A stretch of 64,000 nucleotides of DNA from Nitrospirales bacterium. GTDB lineage: Bacteria; Nitrospirota; Nitrospiria; Nitrospirales; UBA8639. Location: the NCBI GenBank assembly GCA_021603905.1, contig BQIU01000002.1, positions 1-64,000 on the forward strand, written 5' to 3'. Both the position numbers and the translations under genes were made by a program. Under the pieces are notes generated by a model that saw only the letters and a program-made list of their open reading frames with translations, did no database searches and was not told the DNA's origin. Each line of letters starts with the position of its first letter. Positions within the stretch are counted from its first letter, which is position 1. Positions 27,097 through 36,501 of the stretch are shown here, one piece after another.

Positions 27097-28569
27097 ATGC
27101 TACAGCCGTCGAACATTAATTCATATATTCTAAAAATTGTGCTCATTGGGTTTATCTCCATAGCGCTCATTCCGAATCTGAGCAGAGCTGAATCCGACTC
27201 CCTGAATATCACCGACAAGGACATCACCGTAGCCATAGAAAGCCGTTTTATTATTGAAGAAAACGTCCCAGCTAATTTCATCAATGTCACGACAGAGAAT
27301 GGCATTGTGACCCTTTCCGGAAACGTTGACAATTTACTCGCCAAGGACCGAGCAGAAAAAATTGTTGAAAGTGTGCGTGGAGTACGAGCCATGATCGATC
27401 TGATTGCGGTGGAACCACTCATCCAACCCGAAGATGAAATCATCAAGAAGAACGTCAACACGGCATTGACCGATGATCCGGCTGCAGACTCCTATGAACT
27501 CACCATTCAGGTGGACGATGGCACGGTGACTCTTCGTGGGATGGTGGAAAGCTGGCAAGAAAAACAATTAAGTGAAACGGTGACCAAATCGGTCAAGGGG
27601 GTAAAGAACATTCGAAATGAGATCACGGTCAATCCTGTCACGATTCGGTCAGATTCGGAAATCGAAGCCGAAATCATTCGTCGGCTTCAATCCGATGTCT
27701 GGGTCCACGAAGGGCTCATTGGTATCATCGTTGAGAAAAACCAAGTCACCTTAACAGGGTCTGTCGGTAGCCTCGCAGAAAAATATCGGGCCTTTACAGA
27801 TGCGTGGGTCAATGGTGTCACTTCCGTGAATGTAGAACAACTCGAGGTGGAATGGTGGGCACGTGACCGAATGCTGCAAAATCCAAAAGAACGGGTTTCA
27901 TCCAACACTCAAAAAGAAGAAGCTATACGTCATGCGTTTTCCTATAGTCCTCGACTTCATCATGTCAACATCTCGATTCAAGTCAAGCAGGGCACAGCGA
28001 TCTTGACAGGCATTGTGAATAATGTCGCCGCCAGACATGCGGCGGAAGAGGCAGCCAGGCAGACCGTCGGGATTTGGCGTGTGCGTAATTTGATAAAAGT
28101 CCGATCAACTGATCCAGCAAATGACGAAGCGTTGGAACGTCGAGTTCAGAAGGCGTTCAATCAACATCCTATGATTGACCGCTATGACCTGATCGTGATG
28201 GCACGAAATGGAACGATTTCCATCGAAGGGTATCTACAGTCTCCGACAGAAATCTTAGAAGCGGTTCGCACCGCAGCAACAGTGAAGGGTGTCACCAAAG
28301 TTTTAAATTATCTCGAGATTAAATCCTCTTCAATGCAGAAAAGTGATGAAGAAATTTGGGAAGATATCAGACGATCGATATGGTGGGATCCTCGTCTTTA
28401 TGATCAGGATATCACTATTGTCGTCGACGATGGGGTGATCACTCTCACAGGTAAAGTCCCGTCCATCCTCGAATGGCGACGCGCCACGAAGATTGCGAAA
28501 GAAGCCGGCGCGGAACGTATACGAAATCGTTTGAAAGTCATAGACGGACCGGATTTTCTGACGAGCTAA
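27097..28569 (+). CDS. exported protein with six BON domains (paralogue 1)
   Basis: The 490-residue protein has a signal peptide (about residues 1-30) and six consecutive BON domains, beginning near residues 38, 112, 186, 265, 340 and 418. Each shows D-x-x-I, a helical stretch, then (V)-x-V-x-x-G-x-V-T-L-x-G-x-V, and a second helix ending in VxGVxxVxNxIxV. BON domains bind phospholipids or glycans and occur in OsmY and related envelope proteins. OsmY has two, so six is unusual. The downstream gene at 28762 is a full-length paralogue. Confidence 0.9.
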   Translation: MLQPSNINSYILKIVLIGFISIALIPNLSRAESDSLNITDKDITVAIESRFIIEENVPANFINVTTENGIVTLSGNVDNLLAKDRAEKIVESVRGVRAMIDLIAVEPLIQPEDEIIKKNVNTALTDDPAADSYELTIQVDDGTVTLRGMVESWQEKQLSETVTKSVKGVKNIRNEITVNPVTIRSDSEIEAEIIRRLQSDVWVHEGLIGIIVEKNQVTLTGSVGSLAEKYRAFTDAWVNGVTSVNVEQLEVEWWARDRMLQNPKERVSSNTQKEEAIRHAFSYSPRLHHVNISIQVKQGTAILTGIVNNVAARHAAEEAARQTVGIWRVRNLIKVRSTDPANDEALERRVQKAFNQHPMIDRYDLIVMARNGTISIEGYLQSPTEILEAVRTAATVKGVTKVLNYLEIKSSSMQKSDEEIWEDIRRSIWWDPRLYDQDITIVVDDGVITLTGKVPSILEWRRATKIAKEAGAERIRNRLKVIDGPDFLTS

Positions 28570-28761
28570 CAACTTCCAATGACTCACTTGGAGTGGAGGC
28601 AAGATGCCTCCCTTCGGCGTCAGTCGTAGTCTTGTCGTTCATCATTCTGAGAAGGGGTGTTCTGTATGGCATGTCGTACTAAAACCGTTTTAACCGTATC
28701 AGCAAGACCCAACAACCAGGAATACAACTCCTGTGATCTTTGAAAAGCTTAAGAACACCAG

Positions 28762-30258
28762 ATGCACACAATCTCACATAACATGATGCGAAGGTGGTTA
28801 ACATGGAGTCTTACATTGACGTTAGGCTTCTTTTCACTGCAGGTTGCTCATTCTGAAAATGAACAACTGGCCATGACAACCGATGCGAATATCGGCTTGG
28901 CGATTGAATACCGATTAGCGCAAGACCATCGAGTACAAGAAAATCTTATCGAAGTAGTGGTCGAACGGGGGATCGTGACATTCACGGGCAGGGTCGACAA
29001 TCTACTTTCCAAAGAACGGGCATCAGCCCTTGCTGAAACCATCAAGGGTGTCCGCAGCGTTATCAATCGCATCATTGTCGCCCCTTCTACCCAATTGGAT
29101 GATGAAAACATTCAACATCACGTACAGTCAGCCTTGCTGGAAAATCCGGCAACAGAACTGTACGAGATTGATGTCACAGTGCAAGACGGAAGTGTCCACT
29201 TACAAGGCACGGTTCAATCATGGCAAGAAAAGCAGTTAGCGCTTCAAGTAGCCAAAGGAGTCAACGGGATAAAAACACTCACACACGATATTATGATCAA
29301 AACGATAGATGACCGTTCCGATCATGCGATAAGAGAGGAAATCATCCAACGGTTGACGTATGATGTGTGGGTCAACCCCGAATCATTAGACGTCGTGGTC
29401 CAAGATGGAACGGTGTCATTATCCGGAACCGTAAACAGCTTGGATCAGAAGTCCCGCGCAATCCACCTGTCTTGGGTCCATGGCATTACCGCCGTTCACG
29501 GCGATCAACTGAACGTGGAATGGTCACCGTCTCAACGTCTACGTCGTACTGGTCTCGTCACACCTTCCGATGAAACGATACAGCAGGCCATCAAGGACGC
29601 ACTCTCCTATGATCCGCGAGTCGTAAAATCCGATATCACCATTGAGGTGAACGAAGGATTGGTGATCCTCACGGGAACCGTGGACACTCTCTATGCCAAG
29701 CAAGCCATTGAAGAGGATGCTCAAAACACTGTCGGGATCTATCGTGTTGTGAATCATGTAAAAGTCCAATCGCAGACCACCATACCTGATGAAGAAATTG
29801 CCAGTCGGATGCAAGCCTCAATTTCTCGAGATCCGTTTCTCGACCAAGAAAACATTGACGTTACGGTTCATCATGGGACAGTGTTCCTTCAGGGTCATGT
29901 CACATCTCGATATCAACAAGCCCGAGCCACGACGCTTGCCTGGGGCGTTAAAGGGGTCGTCAATGTCAGCAACACCCTCCAACATCCTGTTAAATGGACG
30001 TGGGAATCGGATATTGAACTCCGTCAGAACATCAAAGAACAATTTTGGTGGAGTCCTTTCCTGTCAGTCGAATCTATCACCGTTCAAGTCGAAGATGGTG
30101 TGGCAACATTAGATGGAACCGTTGATTCTTGGCAACAACGACACATTGCCAAGGATAACGCCTTGGCGGCAGGAGCCAAATCAGTCCATAACCGAATACA
30201 GATTCAATCACTTGATGGCTCGTCATTCGTTCCGACACCTGAAAAACTCTATAGATAA
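28762..30258 (+). CDS. exported protein with six BON domains (paralogue 2)
   Basis: The 498-residue protein has a signal peptide (about residues 1-30) and six BON domains in the same arrangement as its upstream neighbour. They align over their whole length, for example in the second domain's GTVQSWQEKQL versus GMVESWQEKQL. The two arose by tandem duplication followed by clear divergence. No AGGGTT box was found in the 192-bp gap, so it may be read from the upstream promoter or from its own different one. A periplasmic chaperone or envelope-protective role is inferred from OsmY. Confidence 0.88.
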   Translation: MHTISHNMMRRWLTWSLTLTLGFFSLQVAHSENEQLAMTTDANIGLAIEYRLAQDHRVQENLIEVVVERGIVTFTGRVDNLLSKERASALAETIKGVRSVINRIIVAPSTQLDDENIQHHVQSALLENPATELYEIDVTVQDGSVHLQGTVQSWQEKQLALQVAKGVNGIKTLTHDIMIKTIDDRSDHAIREEIIQRLTYDVWVNPESLDVVVQDGTVSLSGTVNSLDQKSRAIHLSWVHGITAVHGDQLNVEWSPSQRLRRTGLVTPSDETIQQAIKDALSYDPRVVKSDITIEVNEGLVILTGTVDTLYAKQAIEEDAQNTVGIYRVVNHVKVQSQTTIPDEEIASRMQASISRDPFLDQENIDVTVHHGTVFLQGHVTSRYQQARATTLAWGVKGVVNVSNTLQHPVKWTWESDIELRQNIKEQFWWSPFLSVESITVQVEDGVATLDGTVDSWQQRHIAKDNALAAGAKSVHNRIQIQSLDGSSFVPTPEKLYR

Positions 30259-30424
30259 AACCGAGATAAAAAAGACCCCTCTCATGAACACGGGTACACA
30301 ACATTGACACACGGCTTGTTCAGATCTCCCAACCGACCGTCTCAATCGTTCTCTTCGAAAAGCGAACAGACTTGACCTTCGAGCAGGGAGAGAAAGTCAT
30401 TCTCCAATCCAATATGAGTTAGCC

Positions 30425-31243
30425 ATGCCTCAAAATCTCTTTAACGGACTTCTTGCGGGTCAGAAAGCGTTGGTGACGGGTGCCAACAGCGGCATTGGGA
30501 CAGCGATAGCCAAGTCATTAGCGAAGGCTGGAGCCTCCGTCGTCGTCAACTTCGTAACCGAGGAAGACAAGGCTGAGGAAGTCGTCAATGCAATTAACAC
30601 CAATGGCGGAGAGGCCATAGCCCTATATGCGGATGTAAGCAATGAAGAGCAGGTGCACATCATGTTTCGAAAAATGTTCGAGACGTACGGCACAATCGAT
30701 ATTCTCATCAATAATGCCGGCATCCAACAAGACGCTCCATTTCAGGACATGACGTTGGCGCAATGGAACCGTGTATTGTCCGTCAATCTTACTGGTCAGT
30801 TTCTGTGTGCCAGGGAAGCCGTGCGAGAGTTTCTTCGGCGTGGACAGAACACGCAAACCTCTTCTGCTCTAGGCAAAATCATTTGTATTTCATCAGTTCA
30901 CGACACAATTCCCTGGGCTGGCCACGTCAACTATGCCGTGTCCAAGGCAGGAATAAGCATGTTAATCAAGACGATGGCACAGGAACTCGGCCCACAGCAT
31001 ATACGGGTAAACAGTATTTCCCCCGGTGCGATTAAGACACCCATTAATACAGCAGCCTGGAATACTCCAGAGACGGAAGACGCATTGTTACAATTAATCC
31101 CATATGGACGCATTGGCCATGCCGAGGAAATCGGCAAGATGGCAGTGTGGCTGGCCTCCGATGAATCCGATTATGTGACAGGCGCCACGTTCTATGTGGA
31201 TGGAGGCATGATGCTGTATCCAGGATTCCGCACTGGGGGATAA
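30425..31243 (+). CDS. short-chain dehydrogenase, glucose 1-dehydrogenase-like
   Basis: The 272-residue Rossmann-fold SDR has the cofactor motif TGANSGIGTAIA near the N-terminus, NNAGIQ, catalytic Tyr170 and Lys174 in NYAVSKAG, and the C-terminal PGAIKTPIN segment. Overall it resembles bacterial glucose 1-dehydrogenases (NAD(P)-dependent oxidation of glucose to gluconolactone). SDR substrate specificity is hard to read from sequence. Within an island of sugar enzymes the assignment is plausible. Confidence 0.85.
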   Translation: MPQNLFNGLLAGQKALVTGANSGIGTAIAKSLAKAGASVVVNFVTEEDKAEEVVNAINTNGGEAIALYADVSNEEQVHIMFRKMFETYGTIDILINNAGIQQDAPFQDMTLAQWNRVLSVNLTGQFLCAREAVREFLRRGQNTQTSSALGKIICISSVHDTIPWAGHVNYAVSKAGISMLIKTMAQELGPQHIRVNSISPGAIKTPINTAAWNTPETEDALLQLIPYGRIGHAEEIGKMAVWLASDESDYVTGATFYVDGGMMLYPGFRTGG

Positions 31244-31574
31244 AAGATGATGTGCAGAGGATCTATAAGTGATACGCGAGCAACAGAAAAGCGTGCGTGC
31301 TGATGATGAAGCAGGCAAACACATTCTGATTACATCGAACACTTCGAATCCAGGGATTTTGCTAGTAGCACCGAATGATCTTTGTTGTTAGAAGGAAATG
31401 GCTCTCACTTTTTCAATTCTCATAACATCGGTAACGTATCAGAGCACAAGAGTAATCACAGAAAAAGCTTTTGTTGTGAAACGGTCGTTGCCGCACCGAC
31501 TTGGTCATCAGGAGGAGAGGAAAGAAACCACAACATAATGTTTTATATTTACTCAAAAAAGAAAGGATAGACTC
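31244..31574. other. intergenic region before CBS gene
   Basis: Its 331 bp hold one variant box (31350-31367) and no visible coding frame. Confidence 0.4.
31350..31367 (+). promoter_or_regulatory. variant AGGG box (AGGGAT), second CBS gene
   Basis: CCAGGGAT, six bases, AGTA: one change from the consensus. TTAGAA at 31388-31393 lies 36 nt after the first A. The gene start is about 208 nt downstream. Confidence 0.55.
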
Positions 31575-32048
31575 ATGAAAGTACGAGAACTTATGACAAA
31601 AAGTGTAAGCACATGTGAACCCAATACCAATCTTGCCGCAGCAGCGATCATGATGTTGGATAGTGATTGCGGCATACTTCCAGTCGTAGGCTCTGAAAAT
31701 AAGTTGCTGGGAGTGTTAACCGATCGAGATATTACCATCGCTCTCGCAACGAAAGGAAAAATGGCATCGGAAGTTTTTGTGCATGAAGTCGTACAAGATC
31801 ACACTGATTCATGTGCACAAGAAGATGACATGAAAAGAGCATTAGAAATTATGGCCGATGGGAAAGTACGACGATTGCCGGTGGTGAATGAGGAAGGGGT
31901 ACTTCAAGGAATCATCTCAATTAATGATGCAATTGGACATGTGCAACCAGGAACGAAGAAAGGACTTTCTGAAACTGATGTGCTGATGGCACTGAAGAGC
32001 ATTTGTGGGTATCAATCGACAATTCCAGATCAAACAATGGTTCATTAA
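31575..32048 (+). CDS. two-CBS-domain protein
   Basis: The 157-residue CBS pair (about residues 1-60 and 70-130) has LMTKSVSTCEPNTNL, GCGILPVVGSENKLLGVLTDRDI and RRLPVVNEEGVLQGIISINDAI. It is a paralogue of the protein at 22193. Probably a cytosolic nucleotide-sensing regulator; the partner is unknown. Both CBS genes have variant rather than exact boxes upstream. Confidence 0.9.
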   Translation: MKVRELMTKSVSTCEPNTNLAAAAIMMLDSDCGILPVVGSENKLLGVLTDRDITIALATKGKMASEVFVHEVVQDHTDSCAQEDDMKRALEIMADGKVRRLPVVNEEGVLQGIISINDAIGHVQPGTKKGLSETDVLMALKSICGYQSTIPDQTMVH

Positions 32049-32062
32049 TAAAGAGTTTATCT

Positions 32063-32080
32063 CAAGGGTTTTGAGGAGTT
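32063..32080 (+). promoter_or_regulatory. AGGGTT-N6-AGTW box, two-BON gene
   Basis: CAAGGGTT, six bases, AGTT: an exact match, 15 nt after the CBS stop. The -10-like TACCAT at 32102-32107 lies exactly 37 nt after the first A. The start at 32157 is about 77 nt downstream. Confidence 0.75.
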
Positions 32081-32156
32081 GTTCAACAAGTCATTGAACA
32101 TTACCATTTAAGAAATATCCTCTTTATCAATCTTTAGCCTAGAAAGGACCACAATC

Positions 32157-32840
32157 ATGAAGTTGTTACCTGTATTCACCTCAACAGTTGCTGCTCTGAC
32201 TCTATCGATTGGGTTAACAGGTCTTCCTGGAGTTGCTCATAGTCAAGTGGGTTACGCTGACTATGATTATGCGCCCTACTACAATCCATACAATGACCCC
32301 TTTTACAATCCCCCAGGTCCGTATTACGACTCGCACTACTATCCCCGCTATGGGACGTACTATAACCCCTGCTATGACGATATTGGCCAATTAACCGATA
32401 CCAAACTTCGTTATTGTATCAAGCGAGACCTTATGGCGAGTCCGTTTGTTGATAGAGAAGATATCCACGTAAGAGTCGATAACGGCACAGCCACCCTTTC
32501 GGGTAGTGTCGAAGATCGGAGTGCCATGATCGACGCCGTCGAAATTGCGTATGACGCTGGCGCCTCAAAGGTTCGTAATAAATTACGTCCACGTGCCAGA
32601 GAGAGTCGACCATGGGCCGACATGCGAGATTCAGAACTGAAGGCAGAGATTGAAGATGAATTGGATTTCAGTCCATTTGTCAATGCCGATCAAATTCGCG
32701 TGAAGGTGCGAGATGGCGTCGCGACGTTGTACGGAGGAGTTGAGAATGAAGGGGAGATTGCGGATGCTGTCGAAAATGCATACGAAGCCGGAGCAAAACG
32801 TGTCAGAAGCAAATTGTGGGTCGACCATGAACTTTCATAG
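32157..32840 (+). CDS. exported two-BON-domain protein (paralogue A)
   Basis: The 227-residue protein has a signal peptide (about residues 1-30, ending AHSQ). A Tyr/Pro/Asn-rich low-complexity stretch (about 32-78) is followed by two BON domains (about 80-145 and 155-225) joined by a short basic linker. The BON cores read VDNGTATLSGSVEDRSAMIDAVEIAYDAGA and VRDGVATLYGGVENEGEIADAVENAYEAGA. OsmY-like envelope stress function is inferred. It has a close paralogue 0.8 kb downstream. The Tyr-rich segment is unusual for the family. Confidence 0.87.
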   Translation: MKLLPVFTSTVAALTLSIGLTGLPGVAHSQVGYADYDYAPYYNPYNDPFYNPPGPYYDSHYYPRYGTYYNPCYDDIGQLTDTKLRYCIKRDLMASPFVDREDIHVRVDNGTATLSGSVEDRSAMIDAVEIAYDAGASKVRNKLRPRARESRPWADMRDSELKAEIEDELDFSPFVNADQIRVKVRDGVATLYGGVENEGEIADAVENAYEAGAKRVRSKLWVDHELS

Positions 32841-32882
32841 ATCCTAAGGTCATCTTGATTTCGCTGTCACGAAGTCAAGGTC

Positions 32883-32958
32883 ATCACGGAAGGAAACCTC
32901 ATCACCATGATGAATGAAATTGTGCGGAGATCAAGGTGAGAGGTTTCCATTCCGTGAT
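32883..32958. repeat. 18-bp stem with one bulge, long hairpin
   Basis: ATCACGGAAGGAAACCTC (32883-32900) pairs fully with 32940-32958 except for one bulged A at 32949. Five further pairs (TCACC 32902-32906 with GGTGA 32935-32939) extend the stem inwards, leaving a 28-nt loop. The hairpin begins 42 nt after the BON stop codon. There is no T-run. It could be a structured RNA or a miniature inverted-repeat element. Confidence 0.65.
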
Positions 32959-33135
32959 CCCTTTAAGTTCCAAAGACCAGTGAAGTCTATGCACAACATC
33001 TTATGAAGGCGTCAAGGTGTGGGAAGATATGGCTGTCGGCAAACAAGGAACAATTCAAGACTCCGAAACCTTCGAATGTGTGAAAAACTGTCAACTCGCA
33101 AATCCGTGTCCGAGATAATACTGATGCAAAATACA

Positions 33136-33181
33136 TGTAAAAATGCATTGATACGTGGAGATGCCTAGGTGCATTTCTACA
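33136..33181. repeat. second inverted repeat, 12 bp with one mismatch
   Basis: TGTAAAAATGCA (33136-33147) and TGCATTTCTACA (33170-33181) are reverse complements at 11 of 12 positions, with a 22-nt loop. One more A-T pair flanks the stem. Confidence 0.5.
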
Positions 33182-33420
33182 TTCGTCATTTGGTCGACAG
33201 AGTGTTGCCCGTTGACTCTTGAGAAATTGTAACCTGGTATCTGGTCTTATCCTTCCATTCCACGCCACCTCAGATTAATCCATTGATTTCGTTTCAGATG
33301 ATCCATATTTGGCGACGCTGAATCATCAGAATCGGATACACACGTTTATCAGCTCTGCTTCGTCCAACCTTCCGGACATAAAGCGAAATCCACACACCGC
33401 CAAAACGATGACTGAAGCTT

Positions 33421-33438
33421 CAAGGGTTTTAGAGGGTT
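33421..33438 (+). promoter_or_regulatory. near-match AGGG box (GGTT half), BON paralogue B
   Basis: CAAGGGTT, six bases, GGTT: one change from the consensus. The -10 at the expected place is poor (TTAGCG near 33459), with TAATTA slightly further at 33465-33470. The start at 33612 is about 174 nt downstream. Confidence 0.55.
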
Positions 33439-33611
33439 GTGGCAGCGGGAATCTCACGTTAGCGTAATTATCATATGTATACGTTCTGAGAATTACCATG
33501 ATTCATAAGAAGTTATCGAAAGGTACCTCTAACAACCATGACAGTGGATTCACGGCGATGAATCAGTCGTCTTAACTTTTATCACCCTCTCGCAATGAAA
33601 GGCACGCAACC

Positions 33612-34232
33612 ATGAAGTCGCTTCAAACCTGTCTATCCACAATTAGCGTAACCACCCTGGCCATCTGTCTCTTTGGATTACCGGGACTGGCACACAGCCA
33701 AGTAGGGTACTTCGAATATGAATCCAATCCGTATTACGGCTCTTATTACGATCCTTATGATCCCTATTATTTTGACGATAATATCCTCACCGATCGGGAG
33801 ATTCGCAGACGCACAATGCGAATACTATCGATAAGTCCATTTGTCGATGAAGAACATATACGCGTCGAGGTTGATAAAGGTATTACAACCCTTTCCGGAA
33901 CGGTGGAAGATCGAAGTGCGATGCTCGACGCCGTGGAAATTGCCTATGATTCAGGAGCATGGAAAGTTCGCAATAAACTGCGCAAACGTGATTGGAACAA
34001 TCAGCCGTGGGCCGAGATGCGAGACTCGGAACTGAAAGAAGAGATTGAAGACGAGCTGGCCATGAGTCCGTTTGTGAACGCCGATCAAATCGCCGTGGGA
34101 GTTCGAAGTGGTGTCGCGACGCTCTATGGCGGAGTCGAAAACAAAGGTGAAATTGCAGATGCCGTCGAAAATGCCTATGAAGCGGGAGCCAAGCGAGTCA
34201 AAAGCAATTTATGGATTGATCCTGGACTCTAA
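33612..34232 (+). CDS. exported two-BON-domain protein (paralogue B)
   Basis: The 206-residue protein has a signal peptide ending AHSQ, a Tyr/Asp/Pro-rich stretch (about residues 32-57) and two BON domains. It is nearly parallel to the protein at 32157, including the shared VGY after the signal peptide and shared GTVEDRSAMLDAVEIAYDSGA and LYGGVEN segments. The Tyr-rich region is shorter. Tandem duplication is evident, and the duplicated genes kept similar boxes but not the same spacer. Confidence 0.87.
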   Translation: MKSLQTCLSTISVTTLAICLFGLPGLAHSQVGYFEYESNPYYGSYYDPYDPYYFDDNILTDREIRRRTMRILSISPFVDEEHIRVEVDKGITTLSGTVEDRSAMLDAVEIAYDSGAWKVRNKLRKRDWNNQPWAEMRDSELKEEIEDELAMSPFVNADQIAVGVRSGVATLYGGVENKGEIADAVENAYEAGAKRVKSNLWIDPGL

Positions 34233-34414
34233 TCATTTCTTATATGTTGCTTAACATGGTTGCTTCATCAAATGACGCGAGAACGTGGAGGGATAAGTCT
34301 CGTTTATCATTGTTCAGGAATACTGAAGGAAGTAAGATGCGAGGCCTCCATATGATGAACACCCATCAACCCTGCGAAGGAGCCATTTCATAAGACGGAG
34401 TTTGTGACCATCAG

Positions 34415-35080
34415 ATGGTAAAATTTGCTCCCTCTATTTTAGCAGCGAACTTCCTGTACCTGGGCGCACAACTCAAGGAATTGGAAGCGGCAGGTGCAAA
34501 CCGAATTCACATTGATGTCATGGATGGGCATTTCGTTCCAAATCTGAGTCTCGGGATACCAATCGTGGAAGCTGTCCGGCAGGGAACCACGCTTCCAGTG
34601 GAAGTCCATCTGATGATTGAGCATCCTGAGCGGTATCTCGAAGACTTCACTCGTGCGGGCTCGGATCAGATCATCGTTCATCAAGAAGTTTCACCACATT
34701 TGCATCGAACGATCCAACGGGTCAAAGATCTGGGTAAAAAAATCAGCGTCGCGCTCAACCCTGCGACGCCTGTACTCGTACTAGATGATATTTTCACTGA
34801 ATTGGATACAGTCCTCATCATGACGGTTAATCCAGGATTTGGAGGCCAGCGATTTATCGAGAGCACGCTCTCTAAAATCCGTCATGTTCGTCAACTATTC
34901 AGAAATCGGCATCTGGAAGGCGAGGTCGAGGTGGATGGAGGGGTCGACCTTCACACCGCCCCACGAGCGATTGAAGCCGGAGCCGACGTCCTTGTGGCCG
35001 GCTCGTCAATTTTCAACGATCCACAAGGTCCTGGCTCTGGCTTGCGACAGCTCCAAGGATGCTGCGGACAGATCATGTGA
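34415..35080 (+). CDS. rpe: ribulose-phosphate 3-epimerase
   Basis: The 221-residue TIM-barrel enzyme interconverts ribulose 5-phosphate and xylulose 5-phosphate. Family motifs are PSILAANF, the metal and catalytic segment HIDVMDGHFVPN, PVEVHLMIEHP, the MTVNPGFGGQRFI loop, and the second catalytic Asp in EVEVDGGV, followed by GADVLVAGSSIF. Length and order are complete. It is likely a second or accessory copy, given its place among stress genes; it feeds the pentose-phosphate pathway with transaldolase at 40312. Confidence 0.95.
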   Translation: MVKFAPSILAANFLYLGAQLKELEAAGANRIHIDVMDGHFVPNLSLGIPIVEAVRQGTTLPVEVHLMIEHPERYLEDFTRAGSDQIIVHQEVSPHLHRTIQRVKDLGKKISVALNPATPVLVLDDIFTELDTVLIMTVNPGFGGQRFIESTLSKIRHVRQLFRNRHLEGEVEVDGGVDLHTAPRAIEAGADVLVAGSSIFNDPQGPGSGLRQLQGCCGQIM

Positions 35081-35186
35081 GATTGTGAATGCATCTCATA
35101 TCAGAAAACGACGTCATAGCTTCTCCAGATAGGTCTTTCTTTTGAATGTCGTCCGAACCCCCTCACAATAAAATGGAGAATATCCC

Positions 35187-36200
35187 ATGGCAACCATGAA
35201 AGCCGTTCAACTAACTCGTGCGAAAGGTCAATTCGAATTGATCGAGCGTCCAATTCCTGAACCAAAAGCGGGCGAGGTCCGAATTAAAGTCGAAGCCTGT
35301 GGAATTTGTCACAGCGATGTCTTTGTCAAGGATGGACTGTGGCCCGGCATCACCTACCCTCGAATTCCCGGCCATGAAGTCTCCGGTCATATCGATACCG
35401 TGGGAGAACAGGTGACGCAATGGAAGAATGGAGACCGGGTAGGTGTGGGATGGCATGGAGGACATTGTTTTCAATGTACCTGCTGCCGTATCGGAGATTT
35501 TATCAACTGCGAACAAGCCAAAATCGCAGGAATCAGTTATGACGGAGGTTATGCCGAATATATGGTCGCTCCGCAGGAGGCTGTTGCCCATATGCCTGAG
35601 GGTCTCGATTTGGTGATGAGTGCTCCATTGATGTGCGCCGGGATCACCACGTTTAATGCTCTACGAAATAGTGGAGCACGAGGAGGAGATCTGGTCGCGA
35701 TACAAGGGGTGGGCGGCCTCGGCCATCTCGCCGTTCAATATGCACACACCATGGGTTTTCAAACTGTAGCGATTTCAGGAGGCAATGATAAAGAACAACT
35801 TGCAAAAGAATTGGGAGCCCATCATTTCATTAATTATCATGATGGCTCTCCGGCTGAAGAATTACAGAAACTTGGTGGAGCCGAGGTCATTCTTGCAACG
35901 GCTCCCAGTAGCAAAGCGATTGCGTCTTTAGTTGACGGGCTCACACCTCGAGGGAAGTTAGTGATTGTGGCTGCAGCCTCAGATCCGCTAGAAGTGATCC
36001 CGATTGCCATGATCAGTGGTCGCATGATTGCCGGATGGCCGAGTGGTCATGCCAAAGATTCCGAAGATGCACTGAATTTCAGTGCTCTCGCGAATATTCG
36101 CCCGATGGTTGAAACCTATCCACTCGACCAGGTCTCAGATGCGTACACACAGATGATTACGAATAAGGCACGGTTTAGAGTCGTCTTACAGATTGACTAA
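35187..36200 (+). CDS. zinc-dependent alcohol dehydrogenase (AdhP-like)
   Basis: The 337-residue medium-chain dehydrogenase carries the catalytic-zinc ligands in CGICHSD and GHEVSGH. The structural-zinc Cys quartet (CxxCxxCx7C) lies in HCFQCTCCRIGDFINCE, and the NAD-binding GVGGLGHLAVQYA lies near residue 175. Such enzymes oxidise primary alcohols or reduce aldehydes, and the close match to AdhA/AdhP-type suggests short-chain alcohols or aldehydes. The gene directly follows rpe on the same strand, and a formaldehyde dehydrogenase-like gene faces it. Confidence 0.9.
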   Translation: MATMKAVQLTRAKGQFELIERPIPEPKAGEVRIKVEACGICHSDVFVKDGLWPGITYPRIPGHEVSGHIDTVGEQVTQWKNGDRVGVGWHGGHCFQCTCCRIGDFINCEQAKIAGISYDGGYAEYMVAPQEAVAHMPEGLDLVMSAPLMCAGITTFNALRNSGARGGDLVAIQGVGGLGHLAVQYAHTMGFQTVAISGGNDKEQLAKELGAHHFINYHDGSPAEELQKLGGAEVILATAPSSKAIASLVDGLTPRGKLVIVAAASDPLEVIPIAMISGRMIAGWPSGHAKDSEDALNFSALANIRPMVETYPLDQVSDAYTQMITNKARFRVVLQID

Positions 36201-36501
36201 GCGTCGCGATATTCTTGACGCGCACATGCGAAGACAGGGTCTCCCACATAACGAAAAGGGCAGGCATAAATACTGGAAAGAAAGGTTTGAACTTTAGAGA
36301 ACATCACTGATTTTCCGTTAACAAGCATGGAAAAAAATCTTGTGGCTCGACATGTTTTTTATGGCGATTGCATACCAACAGATTCCTTGCAGAAAAGAAC
36401 GTTTTTCGTCGATATAAAAACGAGGGCTTTAATAAAAACAGGTTTGCGTGTGACGCTACGCTTAACTTTTCTTCACTGTTTAATTTCAACACATTCAATT
36501 C
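36201..36501. other. gap between convergent dehydrogenase genes
   Basis: About 300 bp of AT-rich DNA. A short GCGTC/GACGC inverted repeat lies right after the alcohol dehydrogenase stop. No clear gene or box was found. Confidence 0.35.

Larger units (their letters stand above)
32841..33611. other. 771-bp gap with two long hairpins
   Basis: No convincing gene is seen on either strand. It contains two long imperfect palindromes (32883-32958 and 33136-33181) and the near-match box at 33421 for the next BON gene. It is the largest gene-free stretch in the window and is a candidate for noncoding RNA or a decayed mobile element. Confidence 0.5.

Noticed and set aside
36304-36498. 64-codon minus frame just downstream of fdhA
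   Set aside because: It needs a TTG start without a binding site, and its composition reflects AT-rich noncoding DNA.
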